Shown: positions 1 to 11,490 of the stretch, piece after piece
How the letters are laid out: each line of letters begins with the position of its first letter
Position numbering within the stretch: the stretch's first letter is position 1
From: Brevipalpus yothersi
Taxonomy: Eukaryota; Arthropoda; Arachnida; Trombidiformes; Tenuipalpidae
Length of the DNA stretch: 64,000 nt
NCBI GenBank assembly: GCA_003956705.1
Contig: QZCP01000003.1
Location: 62,001 to 126,000 of the forward strand
Reading direction: 5' to 3'
The notes under the pieces: generated by a model
Database searches by the model: none
Seen by the model: only the letters and a program-made list of their open reading frames with translations
Told to the model about the DNA's origin: nothing
Translations under genes and position numbers: made by a program

Positions 1-309
1 GGACCCATTGATGGGTCCTTTTCAAGGGATTTTGGGAGGAGTTTTCCAGCCTCCTTATGGTTCGATCTCATTCCCGAAACTATCAGAAAAGTTTGACTGG
101 GGGAGAACAGCCAGTGAGTATTACTTCTCTTGTTGCTTCTCGACACAAATATATTTAAAAACTAGAGTAACTTACAACAGAATGCATTCTTAAAGTTGGA
201 TATGTCCTTGAAATCTATTTATCAATATTGAATATGATCACAGGACAAGTACATTTCGTATTGGGGAAAAAGCATTGCATTCATTGTTTCTCATTTCATC
301 ATGGCATAT
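1..309. other. 3' flank of IR-like locus 1, duplicated non-coding DNA
   Basis: No gene is seen. The stretch from about position 40 aligns by eye with 2940-3190 and 5395-5530, which flank the next two receptor loci in the same position. It is therefore part of the tandem duplication unit. Confidence 0.6.
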
Positions 310-1541
310 TCATCTGAATATGGTTGAAGCAAATTTCAGAACTCGGATGATGATGGCTATCTCGGTGACTACTAGATACAAAATGAAAATTTTCTCATAG
401 AATCGAATGCTTAGAGGCTCTGGCGAAGAGACCTTTGATCCAATTTTTTTCTCTAGACAATCTTGACCGGGTGGCTTGGGGGTCGATTTGATGGCAAAAT
501 CCAAGGAACCAATTCCAACCTGAGAGAGTCCCATCTCGTAGAAACGATAAATATACCCGATCAATCTGTCCAACTTTCGCTTTGAAACATTCTTATTCAT
601 AAATATGCCAAGCAATATGGATTGTATCGGCTTAGATACGTGAAAAGGATGTTCAAGCACTGATGGTTGAGCCACGGTACATGTGAGGGTTATACAAAAA
701 TTAACTTCATAAGAGGTGGCAATATAAGCACATCGTCCAGATATCATACAGTGATAGACGCTTGATTCTTGATTTTGTTCCAAGGTAGTTGCTAGAATAA
801 GTTCAGCTCCTGGTATTCTCCTAGTTTTCCGAGTATTCAATCTCCGATCAGCAAATTCTGTGCACTTCGTTGAGGTTGTTTTGAGAGGGACTATGGCTTT
901 GTTCTCAACCGCTTCTATCGAATCGATTTTATCAAACAGAGTCATCGTTGCTCTTTTTGTGTTGAGAAATGATCCATAGATTATCAATAGAATAAATGAA
1001 GATAGCAATAAAATCGGGAATAGGATCCTTGCTGGACTGTGTAATGGCTGGACATTCTGCTGTTTGAATAGTATGCGAGTGAACATCCAGAAAAGATTTC
1101 TTTTTTTCCATCCCAGATAACGGTAAAATAAAGAAGTGGCTACTGAAATACCTAGCAACCATAATAGTATAAGACCGATTATCAAATATAATTTAGTTTC
1201 CCATAAGGCCGTTAGCAAGCCATTTGAATCTGATGAAAATCTAATTGGTGGTCTGGTCACTATCATGATCTCTGCGATATAACTGGACCACTGGTTGTGT
1301 TGGGATCCATATCTTCCCAAATTGTGTAAGTCATGAAATCGAATTCACCTTGGTCAAGTTTACTCATTGCCATCATTTGGGTCGTTGATTTCGCAATATA
1401 CGTAGCATTGAATTTTCGGGTGAAGTATGCTTCCGTTTTGTTTAGCAGCTCACCCCAACTACCACTTAGTTTACCATCCTTGTCCACTTGAAATGCATAG
1501 GTCTCAGGAAAAAAAACGAGTTGACGCAAATTGTTATCCAT
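310..1541 (-). pseudogene. ionotropic-receptor-like gene 1, frameshifted
   Basis: An intronless member of the IR/iGluR-like array, read from an ATG at 1541. It keeps the family layout. There is a short S1 ligand-binding half starting MDNNLRQ, a first membrane helix, a YLGWKK...FWMFTRIL pore region, the IIYGSFLNTERA helix (position of the iGluR M3 SYTANLAAF motif), an S2 half with a conserved C-x5-C (CMISGRCA), and a last membrane helix near the C-terminus. The frame breaks at 1266/1267. Compared with locus 2 (4154-4167), four bases (acat on the plus strand) are missing, so QRSCMIV becomes QRS-stop and the remaining 320 or so codons continue in another frame. Everything after the break is otherwise open, so the lesion is recent, or it is a sequencing or assembly error. 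The family assignment rests on topology and motifs, not a database search. Confidence 0.75.
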
Positions 1542-3201
1542 GCTTTCAACACTAACTTGTAAGTCATAGATTTATCTACTGATAATTTATTCTTTACTAT
1601 CTAATTGATACCCGATGGGCATCAATCCAAATGGTGATCGAAAGGTCTTCCCGGCAGTTTTGTTGTGATGGCCAGAAACTTCAGAATGTCTAAGACGCTT
1701 CACTCTCTTATCAAAGTTTGTCTGATGAATGATGAACTCACTTCAGTTGCCTGTGGAATAATTATTAATATATACCAATACGGTCTGTTTCTTCATATAA
1801 CCGTTCCTTTCTGTATTCATGATAATTCGGCAGTACTAATTAGGATAAATACTTCAGCTTTTGAAATTCGATAATTGTCCTCTGAAGGAATCATTTTTGA
1901 ATAGGCTATCAAATATCTAAGGTGTTAATGATATATATATTAAACCGAATTGTAGGAAAAATTATGGCAAAAAATAATCGTTTTTTATTCATCAAAGTAT
2001 ATGAAGAACGCTTCAGCCAAAAAAACTCTATGGTTTTAGAAAATTATTTCATTAATGATTCATAACTATTTCTCGTGGAGAACAGTTCATAGCATTATGA
2101 TAGTCTAGAGCTCCACGAATTCAATTGATTTTCCCACAATTTTCTGCTCCTCACCTGAGTACGGAATACAATTCTTATTTCTATCAACAAAGTCTGCTGA
2201 GAAACTGGTTCAGTATTGATTGTAGATCAAATTCAGATAATTTCCTTTGATAACTCAATGCTCATCTCTTCAGATGGGAAAATCGTGATCTTGTACTTCA
2301 GGAAAATGAATTGAATTGAATAGTGAATGAGATATTTCTAACACTCGACGGTGTCTCATTTGAATAATCATTCATTTTTGGTTGACAAAATGCTATAGAA
2401 GATTCTTTTAATCAAAAAAAATGTAACTAAAAACACCTTAATGAACTGAGAGCAACCCCTACTGAAGACTTCTTAAACAATCGAAAATTTGCTTGGTATT
2501 TTAGCGTTGATCAACACCTCTCAGCTGATTGTTGACCATCATCTCCCAGGATTGCTACAGTGGCACATAGGTATATTCAAAGCTGTGTTTGATTGGTATT
2601 CAAAAGAGAACTCTGTGAACCTTGTATCTTATTCATCAGGGGAACTTCATGCATGTATCATATTTTTTCGATGAAACTTCAAGATCTCCTTGCTTATCGG
2701 AAATAACTCAGGAACTGGGAATATAAAGTATTCTAATGCAAGGTGTACATCTATCTAGCAAAGATAGCCTTTCTTGAATCGGTTTTCAGCAATGTATTCA
2801 CATCTCGATGCAAATCGTTGAAAGCATCATGACAATTGATAACTGAAAATTTATAAGTTTTCATCCATGATTTGTAAAACTCATACCCAACTCAACTTTA
2901 ACAACCATTGAGGACTGATTTTCGAACGAATACATTTTGAGAGGAGTTTTGCAGACTCTTTATTGCTGAAAATTATTTCCAAAACTATCTGAACATCAGA
3001 AAAGTTTGACTGGGGGGGGGCAGTGAACGAGTATCACTCCTCTAGTTGCTTCTCAACACAAATATATTTAACAACTAAAGGATCATGCAACAGTTGGGTA
3101 GGTCCTTTAGATAGATTTATAAATGTTGAATCACAGGACAAATAAATTTCGTATCGGGAAAGTGGCATTGTAATTATTGTTTCTCATTAATCATAACAGA
3201 T
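1542..3201. other. intergenic DNA between IR-like loci 1 and 2
   Basis: No gene is seen. 1590-1990 resembles 4510-4860 and 6880-7230 (the 5' flanks of loci 2 and 3), sharing an AAAATAATCGTTTT word near 1971. 2380-2900 resembles 7730-8180, and 2940-3190 resembles 40-300. The short open frames here are not conserved between the copies. Confidence 0.6.
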
Positions 3202-4440
3202 TCATCTAAATATGCTCAAAAAGAATCTTAGGATTCGGATAACAATGGCTATTAGGGTAACTACTAGATACAAGAGTAAGATTTTTTCAAAGAACTGAAT
3301 GTCTAGAGGCTCTGGAGGAGAAGGGACTTTTGATCCAATTTTTTTCTCCAAACATTCTCTACGAGGTTGACCAAGGAATGATCTTTTCGATATAGCCCTG
3401 GAATCAAAAAAACCAGGGAGTCCCATCTCGTAGAAACGGTAAATATACCCGATCAATCTGTCCAGCTCTCGCTTTGAAACATTCTTATTCATAAATATGC
3501 CAGTCAATATGGATTGTATTGGCCTAGATATGTGAAAAGGGTGTTCAAGCACTGATGTGGGGGCCACAGTACACACGAAAGGTATACCAAAATTAAGATC
3601 ATAGGAGGTAGCAAAATAGGCACATCGTCCAGATATCATACAGTTGTAGTGACTATCTTGATTCTGTTCTGAATTAGTTTCCAGAAAAAGATCATTTCCT
3701 GATACTTTCGTAATTTTTCTAGTTTTTAATTTTCGATCAGCAAATGTAGCACACTTCGTCAAGGATGTTTTGAGAGGAACTATGGCTTTGTTCTCAATAG
3801 CTTCTATTGAATCGATTTTATCAAACTGAGTCATCATCGCTCTCTCTGTGTTGAGAAATGATCCATAAATTATCAATAGAATAAATGAAGATAGCAATAA
3901 AATCGGGAATAGGATCCTTGCTGGACTGTGTGATGGCTGGACGTTCTGTTGCTTGAATAGTATGCGAGTGAACATCCAGAGGAGATTTTCCTTCTTCCAT
4001 CCCAGATAACGGTAAAATAAAGAAGCAGCTATGGTAATCATCAATAGCCATAATAGTATGACACCGATGATCAAATATAATTTAGTTTCCCATAAGGCCG
4101 TCAGCAAGCCGTTCGAATCTGATGAAAATCTAATTGGTGGTCTGGTAACTATCATACATGATCTCTGCGATACAGCTGGACCACTGGTTGTGTTGGGACC
4201 CATATCTTCCCAAATTGTATAAATCATGAAATCTTAGTCACCTTGGTCAAGCTTACTCATTGCCTCCCCTATCTTTGGTATTTTTGGTCTCGCAATATAT
4301 GTAGCATTGAATTTTTGAGTGAAGTATGCTTCCGTTTTGTTTATGAGATCACCCACTCTACCACTCAGTTTACCATCCTTGTCCACTTGAAATTCATCAG
4401 ATTTTGCGAAAAAAGCGCGTTGACACAAATTGTTATCCAT
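3202..4440 (-). pseudogene. ionotropic-receptor-like gene 2, one in-frame stop
   Basis: An intronless IR-like locus of 413 codons from an ATG at 4440, fully collinear with the intact copy at 5534-6772. The only lesion is an in-frame TAA at 4234-4236 (about codon 69). The intact copy reads G-D-Y-D-F-M there and this copy reads G-D-stop-D-F-M, so one base change from a Tyr codon explains it. Upstream lie the MDNNL start and the S1 domain. Downstream lie both membrane regions, the YGSFLNTERA motif, CMISGRCA and the last helix, all open. It is either a young pseudogene or a gene whose stop is read through, as reported for Drosophila sechellia Ir75a. The sequence cannot separate these. Confidence 0.7.
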
Positions 4441-5533
4441 ATCTCCGACACTAAGTCATAGGTCTATCTATTGACAATTCTTTCAGATTCTTTTTGTATC
4501 TAATTGACACTCGATAGGCACTGATCAAAATAGTGGTCCACCTTTGCGATAGTTTTGTTGTGTTGCTCACAAACTTCAAGATGTTTAAGACATTTCACTC
4601 TCCTACCAAAGTTTCATCAACGAATGATGAATGTTCCAGTTGCCTGTTGAATCATTTTGTTCTATTTCTTCATAATATTGTTCTTCTCTTTTTCTCGCTA
4701 ATTTTTGTGGTACTAATTGGGATGACGCAGCTTTTGAAATGCAAAAATTGTCTTTTGAAGGAATCTCTTTGAATTGGCAATCAAATATCAGGGTGTTAAT
4801 GATATATAATGAACCAAATTGTCGAGAAAATTATAGCAAAAAATAATCGTTTTTCGATTCTCAAAGTGGGTAAATAACGTTAAGCAATTGGACGAACTCT
4901 ATAAACTATGCAGTCATAAAATTATTTCATCAATATTTCCTACATTATTCTTCAATTCATTGCATCATCATTATTTAGAGATTCTTGAGTCTAGTTGATT
5001 TTCCCAAAATTCATATTCTCCACCCCTCGGTGAGAAAAACAAATTTCAATTCCTATCAACGCACTCTCAGAAGCGATTTTGGAAATTGATTTTAATTGAT
5101 TGCTAGAAATATTTACACTTGCCTATCTGAGTTTTTCGAAGCCCATTCGAGAAAAAAATTAGATCTGTGAACCTCCAAAGACTCTCAAATTACAAATTGG
5201 ATGAGAATTGACTGCTTGAGTCCAGAAGACAAAGAGAATTCAGGGAATATGTTTGGGCCACTTAATCTCGCCAATACCTCCATTTTTCCATACCCAAACA
5301 GCTTCATGAAAAAGAATTTTTCATCAATGATTTGTACCATCCATATTGAACGCGACATCTGTATCTTTCTTGAGCTCGTTTTCAGAGAAACAAATTTTGA
5401 GAAGAGTTTCCAACCCCCTTGAGGCTCAATCCATTTCCGAAACTATCAGCGCTCAATGTGATGATATGGACTGGTTAATTTCGTATCGATAAAAGGATAT
5501 TGTATTTATTTTCTCTTATTCATCAAAGCAGAT
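4441..5533. other. intergenic DNA between IR-like loci 2 and 3
   Basis: No gene is seen. 4510-4860 matches the 5' flanks of loci 1 and 3, and 5090-5200 matches 7440-7560. 5395-5530 matches the 3' flanks of loci 1 and 2. This is remnant duplicated DNA. Confidence 0.6.
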
Positions 5534-6772
5534 TCATCTAAATATGGTTAGAGCGAATTGCAGAATTCGGATGAAGATGGCTAGCTCGGTGACTACTAGA
5601 TACAAAATAAAAATTTTCTCATAGAATTGAATGCCTAGAGGCTCTGGTGAAGAGACCTTTGATTCAATTTTTTTCTCTAGACAGTCTTGACCAGGTGGCT
5701 CGGGGATCAATTTGATGGCAAAATCCAAGGAACCAAAAGTATCAGCGAGTCCCATCTCGTAGAAACGATAAATATACCCGATCAATCTGTCCAGCTTTCG
5801 CTTTGAAACATTCTTATTCATAAATATGCCAAGCAATATGGATTGTATTGGCTTAGATACGTGAAAAGGATGTTCAAGTACTGATGGTTCAGCAACGGTA
5901 CATGCAAGGGTTATACAATAATTAACTTCATAAGAGGTGGCAATATATGCACATCGTCCAGATATCATACAGTGATAGACACTTGATTTTTGATTTTGTT
6001 CCGAGGTAGTTGTTAAAATAAGTTCAGATCCATGAATTCTCCTAGTTTTCCGAGTTTTTAATCTCCGATCAGCAAATTCTGTGCATTTCGTTGAGGTTGT
6101 TTTGAGAGAGACTATGGCTTCATTCTCAACCACTTCTAGGGAATCGATTTTGTCGAAGCGAGTCATCATTGCTCTCTCTGTGTTGAGAAATGATCCATAA
6201 ATTATCAATAGAATAAATGACGATAGCAATAGAATTGGAAATATGATCCTTGCTGGGTTGTGTGATGGCTGGGCGTTCTGTTGCTTGAATAGTATGCGAG
6301 TGAACATCCAGAAGAGATTTTCCTTCTTCCATCCCAGATAACGGTAAAATAAAGAGGTGGCTACTGAAATACCCAGCAACCATAATAGTAGGAAAACCAT
6401 GATCAAGTATAATTTAGTTCCCCATAAGGCTGTTAGCAAGCCATTCGAATCAGATGAAAATTTAAGTGGTGGTCTGGTCACTATCATGCATGATCCTTCA
6501 AAAATAACTGGACCACTGGTTACGTTAGGACCCATATCTTCCCAAATAATATGGGACATGAAGTCATAATCACCTCTGTTGAGTCTATTCATTTCTTCTC
6601 CTTCCATTGGTGTCGGTGATTTTGCAATATACGTAGCATTGAATTTTCGGGTGAAGTATGCTTCCGTTTTGTTCAGAAGCTCACCCCAACTTCCAGTCAA
6701 CTTACCATCCTGGTTCACTCCGAATGAAAGAGTCTGAGAAATGAAAGCAAGTTGACGTAAATTGTTGTCCAT
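5534..6772 (-). CDS. ionotropic-receptor-like protein 3 (intact)
   Basis: A single-exon gene of 412 aa. The ATG at 6772 was chosen because MDNNLRQ is conserved in all six copies. An ATG two codons further upstream (6778) is also possible. The order is S1 half of a bilobed ligand-binding fold (about 1-115), TM1 about 125-150, pore/amphipathic segment with YLGWKKENLFWMF, TM with ILLLSSFILLIIYGSFLNTE where iGluRs carry SYTANLAAF, S2 half with CMISGRCA, and a terminal TM (ILYLVVTELAIFI). There is no amino-terminal (ATD) domain and no signal peptide. At about 410 aa it is short for the family, like other ATD-less arthropod IRs. The inferred role is a ligand-gated cation channel subunit in chemosensory cells. 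It is the least damaged of the three most similar copies (loci 1-3). The ligand is unknown and the family call rests on topology and motifs. Confidence 0.72.
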   Translation of the reverse strand: MDNNLRQLAFISQTLSFGVNQDGKLTGSWGELLNKTEAYFTRKFNATYIAKSPTPMEGEEMNRLNRGDYDFMSHIIWEDMGPNVTSGPVIFEGSCMIVTRPPLKFSSDSNGLLTALWGTKLYLIMVFLLLWLLGISVATSLFYRYLGWKKENLFWMFTRILFKQQNAQPSHNPARIIFPILLLSSFILLIIYGSFLNTERAMMTRFDKIDSLEVVENEAIVSLKTTSTKCTEFADRRLKTRKTRRIHGSELILTTTSEQNQKSSVYHCMISGRCAYIATSYEVNYCITLACTVAEPSVLEHPFHVSKPIQSILLGIFMNKNVSKRKLDRLIGYIYRFYEMGLADTFGSLDFAIKLIPEPPGQDCLEKKIESKVSSPEPLGIQFYEKIFILYLVVTELAIFIRILQFALTIFR

Positions 6773-8639
6773 GTTCATGATAACAAGTCATAGGTTTGGT
6801 CGATGATGGTTCATCCACATTTATTAACTACTGTTTGACACTTGATCGACACTGATCGAAAACCGTCATAAAAAACTTCTTCCGATAGTTTTGTTATGCT
6901 GCTCCACCCTTTTGAATGCTGAATATGCTCCAATCTCTTATCAGAATTTTCTTTATAGTTGATGAATACCTCATTTACCTATACAATTAATTTATTCTGT
7001 TCCTAAGAACATCTTTTTTTTTCTTTCTTCTCGATAATTTTGCAATACTAATTAAATACTTCTGTTTTCGAAATGTGATGATCGTCTCTTAGTAAATAAA
7101 GCTCTTAGAATTGGCTATCAAATATGATGTTAAAGATAAATACTGAAGCAAATTGTAGAGAAGATTATAGCCTAGATCATAGGTATTATAGATAGTTTAT
7201 AGACTAGAAAATAATCGTTTTGCCTTTCTCAAAGTGTATAAAGAACGTTACGCAATTGGAAGAACTCTATAAACTATGCTGGCAGAAACTATCCCATCAA
7301 TATTTCCTACATGATTCTTTTAGAGGACGTTTCATAGCATCATCATTATCTAGAGCTCCTTGTGTCTGATTGGCTTTTCCAAAATTTACATTCTCCCCCC
7401 TCAGTGGAGAAAACAAATTCCCATTCCCACAAACACTCTCGGAAATTGATTTCAATCAATGGCTAGAGATATTTATACTAGCCTATCTGAAATTTTCGAA
7501 GCCCATTCGAGGAAGAAATTAGATCTATATAACTCCAAAGATTCTCAATTCACAAATTGTATGAACATTGAAATTAACGGCTCGACTTGAGATGATTTCA
7601 ACAAAGATTCGTTGCATATGTCAGATATAGAAAGCGTTAAGTTGCACTTCCGACGAAACGCAATGAATAGTCAGTGAAACATTTCCGGTGCTTAACTGTG
7701 TTTTCTTTGAATTATCATTCACATTTGACCGAGCTTATGCTATTCAAGATTCTTTGAATCGAAGCAAATGTAACTAAAAGCACCTCAATGAACTGAGAGT
7801 GAACTGAACCGATTTTATGATGATTCCCCAGACAATCAAAAATTTGTTCTCCCTTTTAGCGTCGATCTACAGCCTCTCACTCAATTGTTGATCACCATCT
7901 TCCAGGATTATCCAGTGGTACATGGGTATATTCTAAGCTGTGTTTGATTGGTATTCAGGGAAGAACGCTGTAAACATTGTCTCTTTTTTCATCAGAAAAA
8001 ATTCATATTATACTTTTTTAAAATAAAATTTCTCGATCTTTCTACATGCCGGAAATAACCTAGGCTTTAGGAACATAAAGTATTCTAATGCGAGGTGTGC
8101 ATCTTTTTAGCAAGGATAGCCTTTCTTGAATCGGCTTCCAGAAATATATTCATATCTCGATACAAATCGTTGGAAGCATCATGGAAAGAAAGGATCCTTT
8201 TGCTATTCTCAGAGTAAAACTAGAAGAAGGAAAATTGGTGGAAGAGTGATCCAGACAAGATTCTTGAGAATATTCTTGGACTATTTAGTCTCACCGATAC
8301 CTCTTATCTGATCTCGATTTTTTCAATAGACAGACAATTGATGATGAAATTTATGAAGAATTAGATTGGATTTCTATTATTCCTGTTGGAAGTTTAGGAT
8401 CTTTTCATGGCATGCTATTAAAGAGAGTTTTTGTAGAGAAAATATTTGTTTTCGACCTCTCAAATTAAATGAAAAGCATAATGAAGTTTTAGATAATCAA
8501 TACAACTCATTTTTTCTTGAAGTTTTATCACCAACAATCCCATGAGAAAACTCTATTCTGACGCACTATTATTCTTCTTTGATACTCTTGTAAATCACCC
8601 ACTTTTTATTTAATAGAACTTAAAACGTGTTATGAAATA
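6773..8639. other. intergenic DNA between IR-like loci 3 and 4
   Basis: No gene is seen. 6880-7230, 7440-7560 and 7730-8180 are diverged copies of flanking segments of loci 1 and 2. The open frame near 8126-8311 has no conserved counterpart in the sister copy. Confidence 0.55.
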
Positions 8640-8952
8640 AACAGCTCAGATCACTTCAAAATCTCATTGGTGGCTTGGTTACTATCATACATGATCTCTG
8701 AAATAAATTTTCCATTGAGTTGGGATCGATTACTTTTCCCATTGAATGAGCACCAATGGTATCCTGACCCTCACTGATCATCTTATAGCAACCAATTTTT
8801 TCGGGTACAATATGAGTTCCATCGAACTTCTGAATGATGAATTTGAATGATTCATAGGCAAATTTACTAACACCCGTTAATTGGCCTGTTTCATTCAATC
8901 GCTAAAAATCTGACTAAGGAATTGCATTGATCTGTGGCAAATTGTTATCCAT
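8640..8952 (-). pseudogene. ionotropic-receptor-like gene 4, decayed N-terminal fragment
   Basis: The family start MDNNL is readable from an ATG at 8952, followed by two in-frame stops within the first 17 codons. A recognisable S1 stretch follows (NETGQLTG..., then QRSCMIVTKPPMRF), and then a third stop where intact copies read FSSDSNG. The membrane segments and S2 half expected at lower coordinates are absent. It is a truncated relic. Confidence 0.75.
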
Positions 8953-9530
8953 GTTCCTGAATTTCGATTCAAAACTTACACTCTTGCCTGGAAATTTTTC
9001 GAGAATGCAGAGTTTTTTTAATCTTTCATTCATTCTTTTTTTCTCCCTCTCTTATTGTTTCTGATCAAGAAAATCAAGCTAGCTCTCCTTCTATTTATCT
9101 TATAGGGATGATGATTCAGCAATACCATGAAACGATCGGAGATCATTCACACAAATCACTTTCTAGATTTTTGGAATATCACCTCTATGGCGTGAAATAT
9201 GATAAGCTCAATCACTTGAAGAATTTTTGTGTAGCCTGAAAATTAATTAATCAGATATTTCATAATACAGGATAAGAGAAAAACAATTGAAATGCTCCAC
9301 ATCGAAAAGATATCGATAATGATTTTCTCGATTAAGCTGAATATTAATATAATAATATAATAAATATAATTGTGCATCGAGAGGAAAATTTTTCAAATAT
9401 CCATTATAACTCTCGATCTATTCTCAGCATCCTAATAAGCCTCCATTGTTGTATTGTATCGAAGTACATTTACGTTAACATGAACTTTTATCATTGTAGA
9501 GTTGGAGTTTTCGATTAAGAAGGCAAGGGT
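8953..9530. other. intergenic DNA
   Basis: AT-rich sequence between relic locus 4 and intact locus 5. I see no gene, RNA or repeat. Confidence 0.5.
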
Positions 9531-10775
9531 TCATGAAAATTTTGCTTGAGTAATGAATGTGAAACATTGCAAAATCCGAATCACCAAAGCAGCCATGGTA
9601 ATCAACAAGTATAGTATGAGAAATGAGCCATAGAATTGAATGCTGAGTGGTTCTGGAGTAGAGATTCTAGTCTCAATTCTTTTCTCCAAGCAATCACGAC
9701 TAGGTGGAATGGGCGCTGATCTGATAGCAATGTCCATGGAGGTGACAGTTCTAACACTAGAGAGTCCCATCTCATAGTATCGATAAACATAATGAACAAA
9801 TCTATCCAGCTTTCGTGTCGAAACTTTCTTATTCATAAACATACCGATTCTCATAGATTGTATTGGCTTGGAAATGTAGAAAGGATGTTCAAGTACCGCT
9901 GATGGAGAGTATGAGCATGCCAGAGGAATGAAGACATTGAGTTGATAATTGTTGATGAAGAGAGCACATCGTCCTGATGTCATACATTGATGTGAAAATT
10001 TTCCATTTTGTTTGGTAGAGGTTTCTGAGAAGAGGAGATCAAATAATGTTATTGGTTCAGTTTTCTTGGGTTCCAATTTATAGTCAGCGAATTGAGAACA
10101 CTTTGAAACGGAAACCCTGAATGCCTGTATATTTTTCTCAGCAACAGTGTCCACTGTATCAGTTCTGTCGAATGAGCTCATCGTTGCTCTCTCCGTATTG
10201 AGAAACGATCCATAAATTATCGATATAATGAGTGAAGATAGCAATAAAATTGGAAATATGATCCTTGCCGGACTCTTAAATGGCTGAACGTTTTGTTGTT
10301 TGAGTAATATTCGGGTGAACATCCAGAAAAGATTGCTTTTCTTCCAGCCCAGATAACGATAAAATGGAAAAGAGATGAACTTCATCAATAGTAGCCATAA
10401 TAGGAGCATGACAATTATCAGGTGTAATTTGGTTGTCCATAATGCTGTTTCCAAGCCATTCGAATCATCCAAGAATCTAATAGGTGGCCGTGTGAGTATG
10501 AGACATGATCTCTGCGATACAGTTGGTCCAACGGTTATATTGGATAGTAAATTGTCCCAAATAACATTTGACATGATATCAAAGTCACCTCTGTCCAGTC
10601 CATTCATTATTGATTCATCTTTTCTGACAACATATGTTGCATTAAATTTTCGAGTGAAATACGATTCCGCTTCCCATACCAGCTTACCTACAATCCCAAT
10701 CAAATGGCCTTTCTCATCCACTCGATAAATATCAGATTGCTCCAAATGACTAACTTGGCGTAAATTGTTGTCCAT
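9531..10775 (-). CDS. ionotropic-receptor-like protein 5 (intact)
   Basis: A single-exon gene of 414 aa. The ATG at 10775 (MDNNLRQ) is preferred over an in-frame ATG six codons upstream at 10793 because the other copies begin there. It has the same architecture as locus 3: S1 with SCLILTRPPIRF, TM1 (LHLIIVMLLLWLL), YLGWKKSNLFWMF, IIYGSFLNTERA, CMTSGRCA in S2, and a last TM (LILYLLITMAALVI). It is clearly more diverged from loci 1-3 than they are from each other. No lesion is visible. Its inferred role is a chemosensory IR-type channel subunit. The upstream DNA contains the copied tail of the TGF-beta-type receptor gene (11491-11958), so this locus may have been duplicated together with part of that neighbour. 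Confidence 0.72.
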   Translation of the reverse strand: MDNNLRQVSHLEQSDIYRVDEKGHLIGIVGKLVWEAESYFTRKFNATYVVRKDESIMNGLDRGDFDIMSNVIWDNLLSNITVGPTVSQRSCLILTRPPIRFLDDSNGLETALWTTKLHLIIVMLLLWLLLMKFISFPFYRYLGWKKSNLFWMFTRILLKQQNVQPFKSPARIIFPILLLSSLIISIIYGSFLNTERATMSSFDRTDTVDTVAEKNIQAFRVSVSKCSQFADYKLEPKKTEPITLFDLLFSETSTKQNGKFSHQCMTSGRCALFINNYQLNVFIPLACSYSPSAVLEHPFYISKPIQSMRIGMFMNKKVSTRKLDRFVHYVYRYYEMGLSSVRTVTSMDIAIRSAPIPPSRDCLEKRIETRISTPEPLSIQFYGSFLILYLLITMAALVIRILQCFTFITQAKFS

Positions 10776-11490
10776 GACCACAATTATAGACAAAAACTCC
10801 TTAGAATTATGCCTCCAAACAAATGAAGCGTTTCTATCGTTGATGAGGGAACTTTTCAGCCTTTAGCTCTAGATTACTCAAGTCACCAAGACTTTATGCA
10901 CGAGAAAGGCATCTCTCCCAGCTTCAAAATCTCTCCATTTATCGATATTTTGTAAGAATCCGTGTTACGATACGACTTGCTATTGGAAAGTTTTCAAAAC
11001 TATAAAGTTTCATAACTCATAGGAGGTTATTATTATCAATCAACTTATGGCAAGTTTCTCATAATTATCAACACAATACCGCAGCAGATCATAAGAGCCT
11101 TTCTCCCGTTTTTCTAAATACACCTAAATGCTTCTAAATTATTGATCATGATTTAATCGACAAGAGATCGATGAGTTAGTTAATGACTAAGTCTGAGAAA
11201 GTAGACAGAGTTCTCACGCATCTTGGGGTAAATACATTTCGATAAATCTTCATGCAACTTACAATCAAATTTAATCCCACACTTGTTGCTCCCATCAAGC
11301 TCATCAATGATTAGGAATAGAAATAGCCCCCTAAGATTTGTATCAAATTCTCTAGCATTGTTAATTTCCAATGGGCTTCGATAGATATTGTTCATATTGA
11401 TTATAAGAAGGAATTAGTTGAGAAGTTTGATGGCAAATTTTGGTCGACTAACGCTTGATGATTCACGGCTATCACTATTTAACCGAACCC
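10776..11490. other. intergenic DNA 5' of IR-like gene 5
   Basis: No gene is supported here. The open frame at 11180-11395 (-) has no recognisable features. Confidence 0.5.
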
